The notes: a model not told the origin generated them from the letters alone. A stretch of 36,968 bases of DNA from Pseudomonadota bacterium (GCA_023411815.1 JAEYOJ010000048.1:1-36968), one strand, 5' to 3'. Shown: positions 1 to 7,594, counted from the first letter of the stretch. Program-made: numbers and translations.

Positions 1-4
1 CTAG

Positions 5-20
5 GGCGTGTCCTCAAATG
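5..20 (+). repeat. IS left terminal inverted repeat
   Basis: The 16 bases ggcgtgtcctcaaatg are the exact reverse complement of 831-846. The match does not extend inward or outward. Confidence 0.9.
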
Positions 21-79
21 GGGTTTCCAGGTGGTGTCGTCGTGCCTATGTGGGAATTGCCTGATGGAGGGGCCCAGAC

Positions 80-451
80 ATGGCGCGACGTTATGCCTTG
101 CGAGACGACCAGTGGGAACGGATCGAAAACCTGCTGCCAGGCCGAGCGGGTTCAGTTGGAGTAACGGCAAAGGATAACCGCCTGTTTGTCGAGGCGGTGC
201 TGTACCGCTATAGGGCTGGGATACCGTGGCGGGATTTGCCGGAACGGTTTGGACCATGGAAAGTGGTCCATACGAGGTTCAGCCGCTGGGCCAAACGCGG
301 CGTGTGGGAGCGAGTTTTCAAGGTCCTGGCCGCTGACGCCGACAATGAATACGCAATGATCGACACAACCATTGTCCGCGCGCATCAGCACAGTGCGGGC
401 GCTAAAAAAAGGGGCAATGCGAGGCCCTCGGGCGCAGCAAAGGAGGCCTGA
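80..451 (+). CDS. IS5-family transposase, N-terminal part (OrfA)
   Basis: This 123-residue frame carries the N-terminal DNA-binding region of an IS5-type transposase (start MARRYALRDDQWERI, then GIPWRDLPERFGPW). It also carries the first catalytic Asp, in the context AMIDTTIVRAHQ near residue 94. It ends soon after a run of seven A (404-410), where the ribosome or polymerase can slip. A -1 shift there joins it to the second frame and restores a full DDE transposase of about 252 residues. Alone it lacks the second Asp and the Glu and cannot be catalytic; in related elements such a product can act as a regulator. The start is the first ATG of the frame, 60 bp inside the left repeat. Confidence 0.85.
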   Translation: MARRYALRDDQWERIENLLPGRAGSVGVTAKDNRLFVEAVLYRYRAGIPWRDLPERFGPWKVVHTRFSRWAKRGVWERVFKVLAADADNEYAMIDTTIVRAHQHSAGAKKRGNARPSGAAKEA

Positions 452-837
452 GCACAAAGATCAACGCCACGGTTGATGCCTTGGGCAATCCGACTGGCTT
501 TGCCCTGACGCCCGGACAGGCCTGTGATCTTGATGGGGCGGACATGCTTCTGCCGTATATAGAGTCCGAAACGGTAATAGCAGATAAAGGCTACGATGCA
601 GACCGGCGGGTAATCGAACCGCTGCTGACGGCAGGCAAGGTGCCTGTCATTCCTCCCAAGCGTGGCAGGAAGCAGGCGCGCCCCTATGACAAGGAACTCT
701 ACAAGGCTAGGCACCTCATCGAGAATTTTTTCTGCAAGCTCAAGCAGTTCCGAGCCATCGCCACTCGCTACGACAAGACCGCGAGAAACTTCCTGGCAGC
801 AATATATCTCGCCTCAACGGCCATCTGGCTCATTTGA
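409..837 (+). CDS. IS5-family transposase, C-terminal part (OrfB), reached by -1 frameshift
   Basis: Read in the -1 frame from the A7 run (404-410), the protein continues KGQCEALGRSKGGLSTKI, the usual link region of IS427-group transposases. It then holds the second catalytic Asp in VIADKGYDAD and the Glu in HLIENFFCKLKQFRAIATRY, the conserved C-terminal signature. The frame closes 9 bp before the end of the right inverted repeat. No good start codon or ribosome site lies between the shift point and GNPTGFALTPG, so translation as a fusion with OrfA is the simplest reading. An A7 homopolymer could also be a sequencing error or a decay mutation, but two-frame organisation is normal in this group. 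Confidence 0.82.
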   Translation, partial: KGQCEALGRSKGGLSTKINATVDALGNPTGFALTPGQACDLDGADMLLPYIESETVIADKGYDADRRVIEPLLTAGKVPVIPPKRGRKQARPYDKELYKARHLIENFFCKLKQFRAIATRYDKTARNFLAAIYLASTAIWLI

Positions 838-846
838 GGACACGCC
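831..846 (-). repeat. IS right terminal inverted repeat
   Basis: The exact 16-bp reverse complement of 5-20. It begins inside the last codons of the transposase frame. Confidence 0.9.
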
Positions 847-881
847 TTAAAATGTTTGGGGCAAAATGATAGTCGGAAACG

Positions 882-930
882 CAGGGCCGGTGGATTCAGG
901 CGGTCCTCCCGCCTGAATCCACCGGCCCTG
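882..930 (-). terminator. Long perfect hairpin downstream of the flavin reductase gene
   Basis: A 22-bp perfect stem (882-903 with 909-930) and a 5-base loop lie 80 bp past the stop of the minus-strand reductase gene. In that direction the hairpin is preceded by five T and followed by only a short T-poor tail. It is therefore terminator-like but not a classical intrinsic terminator. It sits next to a copy of the interspersed two-hairpin repeat, the same arrangement seen after speA and aspS. Confidence 0.55.
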
Positions 931-935
931 AAAAA

Positions 936-997
936 GGGGTCCAGGGGGCCTCGCTCCCTGGTGGGTGGGGTTCGGGGAGGGCAACGCCCTTCCCGAG
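936..997 (+). repeat. Interspersed two-hairpin repeat, copy 1
   Basis: This copy has the family layout: ggggtccaggg, a short loop, ccctggtgggtgggg, then a second dyad ggggagggcaacgcccttcc. It lies 13 bp beyond the stop codon of the minus-strand reductase gene, so relative to that gene it is oriented like the copies that follow speA and aspS. Confidence 0.8.
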
Positions 998-1010
998 TCT
1001 CTTCGTGGCG

Positions 1011-1667
1011 TTAGCCCACCTTGGCCGCTTGGGTCAGCTTGGCCCCCAGTTCATAGGCTCGCCTGCAATCCAGAGGAAAGACTTCCTCGCGCCGCTTAGC
1101 CTTGGCCTGCGCATCGAAGGCTGTAGAGAGATACTTCGAGTAGTCGTCGAACTGATACGTGTCCGTACACAGCAGGAGCTCGCAGTTACCAAAGGTGCGG
1201 GCCATGGTAAACCGAGAGGCCGATGCGGCCACGTCCTGGTTGATGGTTGCCATGACTTCCTCGGGAACGTTCATGGTGTAGACGAGCCCGGTCCGGATCT
1301 TCCCCGGAAAGATGGAGGCGTAGCCCGGCGTGTAGGTCAGGTATGGGAACAGGAGACGCTCCATGAATGAGCGCATTTCGCCGGTCTCCGTGCGGAAGTA
1401 GAAAGGCGAGCCAAGGATCAGCACATCGGCCTCGGCGACCTCGTTCAGGATGGGAGTCAGTTCGTCCTGCACGGCGCAGCGGCCGTAGCTCTTGCCGCCG
1501 ATCTTCTTGCAGGAAAAACAGCTGATGCAGCCCTTGTACGCATGGTCGTAAAGGTGAACGAGCCTGGTTTCCGCGCCATTGTCCTTGGCCCCGGCCAGGG
1601 CGTTCTCCAGCAATGTCGACGTGTTCCATTTCTTTCTGGGGCTGCCGTTTATGGCTATCGCTTTCAT
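1011..1667 (-). CDS. Flavodoxin-fold NAD(P)H-dependent flavin reductase / iron-sulfur-flavoprotein-like
   Basis: The 218-residue protein starts MKAIAINGSPRKKWNTSTLL, the FMN phosphate-binding loop of the flavodoxin-like reductase family. GSPFYFRTETGEMRSFMERL further on is the second flavin-contact region. A cluster CISCFSCKK followed by another Cys ten residues later resembles the compact cysteine motif of archaeal and sulfate-reducer iron-sulfur flavoproteins, which bind a 4Fe-4S cluster and FMN; the last spacing is longer than usual, so cluster binding is uncertain. The start at 1667 has AGGAG about 6 bases upstream; an earlier in-frame ATG would add nine residues without a ribosome site. 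It is transcribed alone and divergently from cydAB. A cytoplasmic redox role is likely; the substrate is unknown. Confidence 0.8.
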   Translation of the reverse strand: MKAIAINGSPRKKWNTSTLLENALAGAKDNGAETRLVHLYDHAYKGCISCFSCKKIGGKSYGRCAVQDELTPILNEVAEADVLILGSPFYFRTETGEMRSFMERLLFPYLTYTPGYASIFPGKIRTGLVYTMNVPEEVMATINQDVAASASRFTMARTFGNCELLLCTDTYQFDDYSKYLSTAFDAQAKAKRREEVFPLDCRRAYELGAKLTQAAKVG

Positions 1668-1960
1668 TGGTTCTCCTGTGCGAGTTCGTGCCATTATTCA
1701 TGGTTCGGCGGATTTTGAATGAACTTGAGAATAAGACAAGTACTGCCCAGAAAGGTACATACTTACCATTGGCATACCACCAGCCTCGACTCACGCCTAC
1801 CTCGATCAAGCTACTGCCGTCATGCGCTGCCGTTGCCATTTCCTGTCGCTGCATCAGGTCAGCGGCAAAGATCAAAGCATGCCACTTTCCCGACCTTACC
1901 CGGAGGCGTATGATCCCTATTCCGACGCTAGGCCGTCTGCCGACAAGCTCCGCCCCTTAA

Positions 1961-1990
1961 ATTTTGAGCCATTCTGGCCTTATTCAAAAT
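1961..1990. promoter_or_regulatory. 7-bp inverted repeat upstream of the cydA promoter
   Basis: ATTTTGA (1961-1967) and TCAAAAT (1984-1990) are exact inverted copies with 16 bases between, so their centres are 23 bp (about two helical turns) apart. The right half ends 8 bp before the candidate -35. The position fits an activator or redox-repressor site, but the sequence is not a clear FNR or Rex match. Confidence 0.4.
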
Positions 1991-1998
1991 CATTCCTA

Positions 1999-2026
1999 TT
2001 GCGTTTTCCTTCCGATATGATAGAAT
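1999..2026 (+). promoter_or_regulatory. Candidate sigma-70 promoter of cydAB
   Basis: TTGCGT at 1999-2004 and TAGAAT at 2021-2026 are separated by 16 bp. They lie 55 bp before the cydA start in the most AT-rich stretch of the region. Confidence 0.5.
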
Positions 2027-2081
2027 CCCCTCCAATTTCGCTGGCTTTCTTGTTCGGCATACTCAACGGGGAGGAGAGTGA

Positions 2082-3389
2082 ATGGACCCCTTGTTCTTAT
2101 CCCGGCTGCAATTCGCGGCGGCGACTTTCTTCCATTTCCTGTTCGTGCCTCTGACCCTGGGCCTGTCGCTCCTGGTGGCCGCCATGGAAACCAAGTGGGT
2201 GCGCACGGGCGACGAGACCTACCTGCGCATGACCAAGTTCTGGGGCAAGCTGTTCCTCATCAACTTCGCCATCGGCGTGGTCACGGGCATCACCCTGGAA
2301 TTCCAGTTCGGCACCAACTGGAGCCGCTACTCGGCCTATGTCGGCGACATCTTCGGCTCGCTGCTGGCCATCGAGGCCACGGCGGCCTTCTTCCTGGAGT
2401 CCACGTTCATCGCCGTGTGGGTCTTCGGCTGGAAGAAACTCTCGCCCAAGGCCCACGCCGGCGTGGCTTGGCTCATCTTCTTCGGCGCGAACCTTTCAGC
2501 CATCTGGATTTTGCTGGCCAACGGCTGGATGCAGAACCCGGTGGGCTACGTCATCCGCAACGGCCGCGCCGAACTGGAGAGCTTCACGGCCGTGATAACC
2601 AACAGCTTCGGCTGGCAGCAGTTCCTGCACACCGTGAGCGGCGCCTTCCTGCTCGGGGCCATGTTCGTCATGGGCATCTCGGCCTGGCACCTGCTCCGCA
2701 AGTCCAACGTGGACTTCTTCCGGCGCTCCTTCCGCCTGGCCCTGCCGCTGGGCATTTTCGCCTCCCTGTTCGTGGCCGTTCAGGGCCACTTCCACGGCAA
2801 CGAGGTGGCCGCCATCCAGCCAGCCAAGCTCGCGGCCATGGAAGCCCATTGGGAGACCACGGACCACGCGCCCATGCACCTGCTGGTCATTCCCGACCCG
2901 GCCAACGAGCGCAATTCAGTGGAGTTCATCAAGCTGCCCTCGCTGCTGTCCATCCTGGCCTACAACGACCCGTCAGCCACGGTGAAGGGCCTTAGGGACT
3001 TCCCGCAGGACGAGCGGCCGCCCGTGCAGCTCACCTTCTGGTCCTTCCGCCTCATGGTCGGCCTGGGCACCCTGTTCATCGCGCTCATGGCCTGGGCCTG
3101 GTTCAAGCGCAAGGACATCGAGAACCAGAAGGCCCTCCTGTGGGCTTTGCTGCTGGCCATCCCGCTGCCCTACCTGGCCCTGCAGGCGGGCTGGGTCGTG
3201 GCCGAGGTCGGCCGCCAGCCGTGGATCGTCTACGGCATCATGCGCACATCGGACGCGGTGTCCCCGGCCATCACCTCCGCGCAGGTCTGGTTCAGCCTCG
3301 GCAGCATCGTGGCCATCTACACCCTGCTCGGCATCACCGGGTTCTGGCTCATCGTCCACTTCGCCAAGAAAGGCCCCAAGGCGGCCTAG
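2082..3389 (+). CDS. cydA: Cytochrome bd ubiquinol oxidase subunit I
   Basis: This 435-residue polytopic membrane protein is the haem-bearing, quinol-oxidising subunit of cytochrome bd, which reduces oxygen to water. The N-terminus FLSRLQFAAATFFHFLFVPL carries the axial His for high-spin haem (residue 18). FLHTVSGAFLLG and TFWSFRLMVGLG carry the His and Met expected to ligate haem b558, and AIEATAAFFLEST holds the acidic proton-path residues. GRQPW in GWVVAEVGRQPWIVYG is diagnostic. The length and short loop before FWSFR mark the short-Q-loop type. GGGGAGGAG precedes the ATG. It is followed 24 bp later by cydB, forming an operon. In sulfate reducers this oxidase is linked to oxygen defence. 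Confidence 0.97.
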   Translation: MDPLFLSRLQFAAATFFHFLFVPLTLGLSLLVAAMETKWVRTGDETYLRMTKFWGKLFLINFAIGVVTGITLEFQFGTNWSRYSAYVGDIFGSLLAIEATAAFFLESTFIAVWVFGWKKLSPKAHAGVAWLIFFGANLSAIWILLANGWMQNPVGYVIRNGRAELESFTAVITNSFGWQQFLHTVSGAFLLGAMFVMGISAWHLLRKSNVDFFRRSFRLALPLGIFASLFVAVQGHFHGNEVAAIQPAKLAAMEAHWETTDHAPMHLLVIPDPANERNSVEFIKLPSLLSILAYNDPSATVKGLRDFPQDERPPVQLTFWSFRLMVGLGTLFIALMAWAWFKRKDIENQKALLWALLLAIPLPYLALQAGWVVAEVGRQPWIVYGIMRTSDAVSPAITSAQVWFSLGSIVAIYTLLGITGFWLIVHFAKKGPKAA

Positions 3390-3413
3390 CGCCGAACTCA
3401 AGGAGGACGCTCA

Positions 3414-4442
3414 ATGGATCTGCAAGCCATCTGGTTCTTTCTTTGGGGCCTGCTGTGGGCCGTGTTCTTCATGCTCGACGGCTATGACCTGGGCGCTGGC
3501 GCCCTCATGCCCGTCCTGGCCAAGAACGAGCGCGACCGGCGCATGATCCTCAACGCCTCCGGGCCGTTCTGGGACGGCAACGAGGTCTGGCTCATCACCG
3601 CCGGCGGCGCGACCTTCGCGGCATTTCCGGCGGCCTATGCGGCCATGTTCAGCGGCCTGTACACCGCGCTCATGCTGCTTCTGTTCATGCTCATCCTGCG
3701 CGGCGTGTCCTTCGAATTTCGAGGCAAGGTCGAAAGCCCTGCCTGGCGGGGCACCTGGGACTGGCTGCACGTGGTCAGCAGCTTCGCGGTCGCCCTGCTG
3801 CTCGGCGTGGCCTTCGCCAACATCTTCCGCGGCCTGCCGCTGGACGAGCAAGGCATCTTCCAGGGCGGCCTGCTGACCCTGCTCAACCCCTACGGTCTGG
3901 CCGGCGGCGTGCTGTTCGTGGTCATGTTCTTCCTGCACGGCGCACTGTGGCTGGGCCTGCGCACCGACGGAGAGCTGCAGAAGCGCTCCCAGGCCATGGC
4001 CGAGAAGCTCTGGTTCGCCTTCGCCATCGTCCTGGTGCTCTTCCTGGCCTACACCGCCGTGGAGACGCAGCTCTTCTCCAATTACCTGCGCTGGCCGGTC
4101 CTGCTCATCGTGCCGCTACTTGCCGTGGGCGGGCTCATCGCCACGCGCACCTTCCTGGCCAGCCGGCGCATGTGGCCGGCCATGGGAGCCTCGGCCCTGA
4201 CCATCGTGGCCGTGACCTTCTTCGGCATCATCGGCCTGTTCCCGGCCCTGCTGCCCTCGCGCCTCAATCCGGGCTGGAGCGTCACGGCCTACAACTCCTC
4301 CTCCAGCGAGCTGACCCTGACCATCATGCTCGTGGTGGTCGGCATCTTCGTGCCCATCGTCATCGCCTACCAGACCTGGGCGCACATCATGTTCGCCAAG
4401 CCCATGGGCGACGAGGACCTGGACCACGAGGAAGCCTATTAG
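3414..4442 (+). CDS. cydB: Cytochrome bd ubiquinol oxidase subunit II
   Basis: The 342-residue membrane protein begins MDLQAIWFFLWGLLWAVFFM, runs into LDGYDLGAGAL, and continues with GPFWDGNEVWLITAGGATFAAFP. These are the standard N-terminal signatures of CydB, the subunit without quinol-site residues that stabilises the haem centres. About eight membrane segments are visible. AAGGAGG lies 9 bp before the ATG, 24 bp after cydA, and a strong intrinsic terminator follows, so cydAB is a two-gene operon. No cydX-like small frame or cydCD transporter genes were seen next to it; those would have to be elsewhere. Confidence 0.97.
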   Translation: MDLQAIWFFLWGLLWAVFFMLDGYDLGAGALMPVLAKNERDRRMILNASGPFWDGNEVWLITAGGATFAAFPAAYAAMFSGLYTALMLLLFMLILRGVSFEFRGKVESPAWRGTWDWLHVVSSFAVALLLGVAFANIFRGLPLDEQGIFQGGLLTLLNPYGLAGGVLFVVMFFLHGALWLGLRTDGELQKRSQAMAEKLWFAFAIVLVLFLAYTAVETQLFSNYLRWPVLLIVPLLAVGGLIATRTFLASRRMWPAMGASALTIVAVTFFGIIGLFPALLPSRLNPGWSVTAYNSSSSELTLTIMLVVVGIFVPIVIAYQTWAHIMFAKPMGDEDLDHEEAY

Positions 4443-4470
4443 CGCACTTCGCGCATAAACCGCGATTTAC

Positions 4471-4503
4471 GGCCGGGAGGGGTGACGCCTCTCCCGGCCT
4501 TTT
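4471..4503 (+). terminator. Intrinsic terminator of cydAB
   Basis: GGCCGGGAG (4471-4479) pairs with CTCCCGGCC (4491-4499), followed by TTTT. It begins 28 bp after the cydB stop. Confidence 0.85.
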
Positions 4504-4575
4504 GCCCTTCGCTTCCCGCCCGGCCATTTTTTTTCGCACCCGATGCGCTGTTCCTTCGGCAGCTTGCCCGCGGGG

Positions 4576-4611
4576 AGGCCGTTTCCTTGCGCCCTGCGCG
4601 CGGCCTTTTTT
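4576..4611 (+). terminator. Possible second terminator-like hairpin
   Basis: AGGCCG (4576-4581) pairs with CGGCCT (4601-4606) and runs into a T6 tract ending at 4611. The loop is long and GC-rich, so this is much weaker than the hairpin at 4471. Confidence 0.35.
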
Positions 4612-4680
4612 GTTGCCAGGGTTCAGCGGGGAAATTAGCCTCCGGCGCTGATCAGGCAAACACAGCCCCAAGGAGGCATC

Positions 4681-5139
4681 ATGTTCCGCAGACCGACCAG
4701 CCTGGCCGCCATCGCCGCGTTGGCCATCCTGGCGGCGCTCATGGCCCTGCCGCACCCGGTCCGGGCCGCCCAGGAAGACCATCGGGCCATCGCCGGCCTG
4801 GTGCAGCGCTTCGTCACCTGTTTCAACAGCCGCGATGTCAACGGCATCCTGGACATGTACGCACCCGACGCGCGCATCAGCGAATCCGGAGTGTTTTCCA
4901 AGAAATGGCTGAGCGTGGAGGAATACGCGCCCAAGCTCCGGGACAAGCTCGACAAGTACGACCAGCGGCGGGCTTACATCGTGGACTGGAGCATCAAGGA
5001 CCTGGACGTGAACGGCGACTCCGCCGACCTGGACATAGAGGTGCGCGCCAAGCAGGGCCCCTTCTCGGCGCGCAAGAACGGCTCGTTCGGGCTGGCCAAG
5101 TCCGGCCAGGGCTGGAAGATCGTGGTGGACGAGTCCTGA
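4681..5139 (+). CDS. Secreted NTF2/SnoaL-like domain protein
   Basis: The 152-residue product has a cleavable signal peptide: a basic MFRRP start, a hydrophobic core, and a likely cut after HPVRAA near residue 30. About 120 residues follow, built like a small alpha+beta barrel of the NTF2-like superfamily: a helix AIAGLVQRFVTCFNSRDVNGILDMYAPDARI, then alternating strands ending in KSGQGWKIVVDES. Proteins of this shape bind small ligands or act as accessory domains; no catalytic set is evident. The ATG has AAGGAGG 5 bases upstream. The gene stands between two terminators and is probably monocistronic. The specific function is unknown. Confidence 0.78.
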   Translation: MFRRPTSLAAIAALAILAALMALPHPVRAAQEDHRAIAGLVQRFVTCFNSRDVNGILDMYAPDARISESGVFSKKWLSVEEYAPKLRDKLDKYDQRRAYIVDWSIKDLDVNGDSADLDIEVRAKQGPFSARKNGSFGLAKSGQGWKIVVDES

Positions 5140-5163
5140 CGGGCGACCGTCAGGCAGGGAAGA

Positions 5164-5196
5164 ACGCTCGGCCGGGAATCCGGCCGAGCGTTTTTT
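5164..5196 (+). terminator. Strong intrinsic terminator after the NTF2-like gene
   Basis: A perfect 12-bp stem (5164-5175 with 5180-5191), a GAAT loop, and six T at 5191-5196, placed 25 bp past the stop. Confidence 0.93.
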
Positions 5197-5330
5197 CATT
5201 ATGCCTGTGGCCATCTATGCTCATTGGCCTGGAATGCGTTGCGCCGCATCGCCGCCATGATGTAGCCTGCCTGAATGCCCGCGCCGTCCACCCACGTCCA
5301 CTCCCATACGACGGAGGAAGCGAAAAGCGC

Positions 5331-5909
5331 ATGAGCCTGAGCGAATACCAAGGCTTGATCGTCACTTACGGCTACCTGGCCGTCATGCTGGGCACCTTCC
5401 TGGAGGGCGAAATGATCCTTGTCCTGGGAGGCTTCCTGGCCCACCAGGGCTATCTGTCCCTGCCCGGAGTGATCGCCGCTGCCTTCGTCGGCTCCATGCT
5501 GACCGACCAGCTGTTCTTCCTGCTCGGCCGGTACAGGGGCCGCCCCTATCTGCGCAAGCGTCCGGCGCTCCTTGCCCGCATAGCCAGGGCCGACCGCCTG
5601 CTGACCAGGCATCGGGTGCCCGTGACCGTGGGCTTCCGCTTCCTGTACGGCATGCGCACGGTCATCCCCTTCGCCCTTGGCCTGAGCAGCATCCGACTCG
5701 CGCTGTTCGTGCCGCTCAACGCGCTCGGAGCCCTGCTCTGGGCAACGGTCGTCGGGTCGCTGGGCTTCCTGTTCGGCCGCAGCCTGAGCCGCGCGCTCCA
5801 TGAACTCGGCCGCCATGAGACCGAGGTGCTCGCCTTCCTGGCCGCCGCGGCCGTGCTCCTGTGGGCCGTGCTGCTCATGCGCGCCCGGCGCAAGCCGCCG
5901 CCGATCTGA
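5331..5909 (+). CDS. DedA-family (SNARE-associated) membrane protein
   Basis: The 192-residue polytopic protein has the DedA signature: an early membrane-dipping motif with an acidic residue (GYLAVMLGTFLEGEMILVLGGFLA), and later the conserved FRFLYGMRTVIPFALGLSS with the Arg pair characteristic of the family. DedA proteins act in membrane lipid (undecaprenyl phosphate or phospholipid) transport and envelope homeostasis. The next gene is a cardiolipin synthase, so a lipid-related role fits. The ATG at 5331 begins the conserved MSLSEYQGLIVTYGY; the nearest purine-rich stretch (GGAGG at 5313) is 13 bases away, a little far. An internal GTG or TTG start would cut into the conserved region, so I keep this start. 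Confidence 0.85.
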   Translation: MSLSEYQGLIVTYGYLAVMLGTFLEGEMILVLGGFLAHQGYLSLPGVIAAAFVGSMLTDQLFFLLGRYRGRPYLRKRPALLARIARADRLLTRHRVPVTVGFRFLYGMRTVIPFALGLSSIRLALFVPLNALGALLWATVVGSLGFLFGRSLSRALHELGRHETEVLAFLAAAAVLLWAVLLMRARRKPPPI

Positions 5910-5994
5910 GCCGCGAATCTCATTCGTCAGGCCAGGACTCGACGGAGGCTCCGTACTCACCTCAAGTGCTCCGCGCACGAACCACGCGGATACT

Positions 5995-6048
5995 GGGCGG
6001 CGTCCGCCCTGGTGGGGTGAGGCCTGGAGGGGCGACGCCCCTCTCCAG
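5995..6048 (+). repeat. Interspersed two-hairpin repeat, copy 2
   Basis: The first dyad is gggcggcgtccgccc and the second runs from ctggaggggc to gcccctctccag. The loop sequences and stems differ from other copies but pairing is kept. It lies between the DedA gene and cls. Its second dyad resembles that of copy 7. Confidence 0.7.
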
Positions 6049-6073
6049 TTCATTCGGGGCCGCGCCGGATCTT

Positions 6074-6111
6074 TGCAGGCTTAAAGACTGCATTGCCTGT
6101 CTAAGCCTGCA
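6074..6111. promoter_or_regulatory. 10-bp inverted repeat (candidate operator) before cls
   Basis: TGCAGGCTTA (6074-6083) and TAAGCCTGCA (6102-6111) are perfect inverted copies separated by 18 bp. The right arm lies within the spacer of the candidate promoter at 6093-6122, so a bound dimer would block transcription. The regulator is unknown. An RNA hairpin is the alternative, though an 18-base loop is long for that. Confidence 0.55.
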
Positions 6112-6122
6112 TCATGTATGCT
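6093..6122 (+). promoter_or_regulatory. Candidate promoter of cls
   Basis: TTGCCT (6093-6098), an 18-bp spacer, then TATGCT (6117-6122). It lies 51 bp before the GTG start and overlaps the inverted repeat. Confidence 0.45.
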
Positions 6123-6172
6123 TGTTTTTAGCGGCGTGCGCTCATGCACCGCCGCAGGCGCAGGGAGTAACC

Positions 6173-7594
6173 GTGTTCGGGGAGTACTGGTGGTTCGGCG
6201 CCCTCTGGGTGAGCGTGCACCTGCTGGGCATGGCCGCCGCCGTGCACGCCATGTTCGGCGTACGCACGGCCCAGGGCGCCGTGGCCTGGATCATCTCCCT
6301 GCTGACCCTGCCCTACATCGCCCTGCCGCTCTATCTCGTTTTCGGCCGCAACAAGTTCAAGGGCTACGTGCGCTCCATACGCATACGCACCGAACGCGTC
6401 CGCGAGGTCGGGCGCGGCCTGGTGCTCCTGCACCGCGACTTTCGCAAGACCATGGACGGCGTGGCCGAGCAGCACAGGGTCCTGGAGGAGCTGACCGACA
6501 TTCCCTTCACCTGCGGCAACGAGGCCAATCTCCAGGTGGACGGGGCCGAAGCGTTCAAGACCATGTTCGCGGACATCGAGTCCGCGCGGGAGTACGTGCT
6601 CGTGCAGTTCTACATCGTGCACGACGACTCCGTGGGCCGCGAGATGAGCAGGCTGCTGTGCGCCAAGGCGGCCGAAGGCGTGGACGTGTACTTCCTGTTC
6701 GACGAGCTGGGCTGCTACGACACGCCGGAGTCCTACTGGCAGCGGATGCGCGACGCCGGAGTGCGGACGCAGGCCTTCGGCACGGGCCGTCACAACCGCC
6801 TGCAGATCAACTTCCGCAACCACCGCAAGATGGTCGTGGTGGACGGCAGGATCGCCCACACTGGCGGCATCAACGTGGGCGAGGAGTACGTGGGCAAGGA
6901 CCTCTACTACGGCCCGTGGCGCGACACCAACCTGCGCGTGCAGGGGCCTTCCGTGCTCGCCTTCCAACTCTCCTTCCTGGCCGACTGGAACTGGGCCACG
7001 GGCGAGGTCCCGGAATGGAGCTGGCGGCCGAGGGCCACGGACGGCACGAGCAGCATCCTCGTCCTGCCCACCGGACCCGCCGACGAACTGGAGACCTGCA
7101 ACCTGCTTTATCTGCACGCCATCCACTCGGCCAAAAAGCGGCTGTGGATCGCCACGCCCTATTTCGTCCCCGACCCGCCCGTGGTCCAGGCCCTGCAGCT
7201 GGCGGCCCTGCGCGGAGTGGACGTGCGCGTGCTCGTGCCCCAGAAGGCCGACCACTGGCTGGTCTGGCTGTCCTCCTTCTCCTACCAGGACGAGACGGAG
7301 AAGAGCGGAGTGGTCTTCTACCGCTACGTGGAAGGCTTCATGCACCAGAAGGCCATGCTCGTGGACGACGATTTCGCCGTGGTGGGCACGGCGAACCTGG
7401 ACAACCGCTCCTTCCGGCTCAACTTCGAGATATCCGCGGTCTTCAACGACAAGGCCTTCACGGAGCAGGTCGAGGCCATGCTCGTGCGGGACTTCCAGGG
7501 CTCCAAGCGGGCCGAGCCCGGGGAGTTGGGCCACAGGGGCTTCTGGTTCCGCCTGGCCGTGGCCGCCTCGCGGCTGCTGGCTCCCATGCAGTAG
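6173..7594 (+). CDS. cls: Cardiolipin synthase (phospholipase D superfamily)
   Basis: The 473-residue protein has two N-terminal membrane segments (about residues 5-60) followed by two phospholipase D half-domains. Each carries an HxKxxxxD motif: H217-K219-D224 in NHRKMVVVDGRIAHTGGIN and H391-K393-D398 in MHQKAMLVDDDFAVVGTANL. This is the layout of bacterial ClsA-type enzymes, which join two phosphatidylglycerols into cardiolipin and glycerol at the inner membrane. The GTG start at 6173 has GGGAG 5 bases upstream. The frame stays open further upstream but that part crosses the repeat at 5995 and a candidate promoter. It may be regulated through the inverted repeat at 6074-6111. Confidence 0.93.
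   Translation: MFGEYWWFGALWVSVHLLGMAAAVHAMFGVRTAQGAVAWIISLLTLPYIALPLYLVFGRNKFKGYVRSIRIRTERVREVGRGLVLLHRDFRKTMDGVAEQHRVLEELTDIPFTCGNEANLQVDGAEAFKTMFADIESAREYVLVQFYIVHDDSVGREMSRLLCAKAAEGVDVYFLFDELGCYDTPESYWQRMRDAGVRTQAFGTGRHNRLQINFRNHRKMVVVDGRIAHTGGINVGEEYVGKDLYYGPWRDTNLRVQGPSVLAFQLSFLADWNWATGEVPEWSWRPRATDGTSSILVLPTGPADELETCNLLYLHAIHSAKKRLWIATPYFVPDPPVVQALQLAALRGVDVRVLVPQKADHWLVWLSSFSYQDETEKSGVVFYRYVEGFMHQKAMLVDDDFAVVGTANLDNRSFRLNFEISAVFNDKAFTEQVEAMLVRDFQGSKRAEPGELGHRGFWFRLAVAASRLLAPMQ

Larger units (their letters stand above)
5..846 (+). mobile_element. IS5-family (IS427-group-like) insertion sequence, apparently complete
   Basis: The element is bounded by a perfect 16-bp terminal inverted repeat (5-20 and 831-846) and holds one transposase spread over two overlapping frames. 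The flanks are CTAG on the left (1-4) and TTAA on the right (847-850). Both match a YTAR target with TA in common, as known for IS427-group elements. All three catalytic acidic residues are present, so the copy may be active. The contig begins only 4 bases before it, as expected when an assembly breaks at a multicopy IS. The group assignment rests on transposase motifs and end structure, not on a search. Confidence 0.88.
1668..2081. other. Divergent intergenic region, flavin reductase / cydA
   Basis: These 414 bp lie between the two divergent starts and are richer in AT than the genes around them. Short open frames here (for example 1822-2154) have no ribosome site and overlap the cydA start, so I read no gene. 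The cydA-side part holds a candidate promoter and an inverted repeat, listed separately. Near the reductase start, AAGTA and TACTT (about 1738-1769) form a loose inverted pair that could be an operator, but the support is weak. Confidence 0.6.

Noticed and set aside
1822..2154. Open frame between the flavin reductase and cydA genes
   Set aside because: It overlaps the cydA promoter, ribosome site and start, and has no recognisable protein sequence.
5861..6172. N-terminal extension of the cls frame back to 5861
   Set aside because: It crosses repeat copy 2 and a candidate promoter and operator; the GTG at 6173 has a ribosome site and begins the usual membrane segments.
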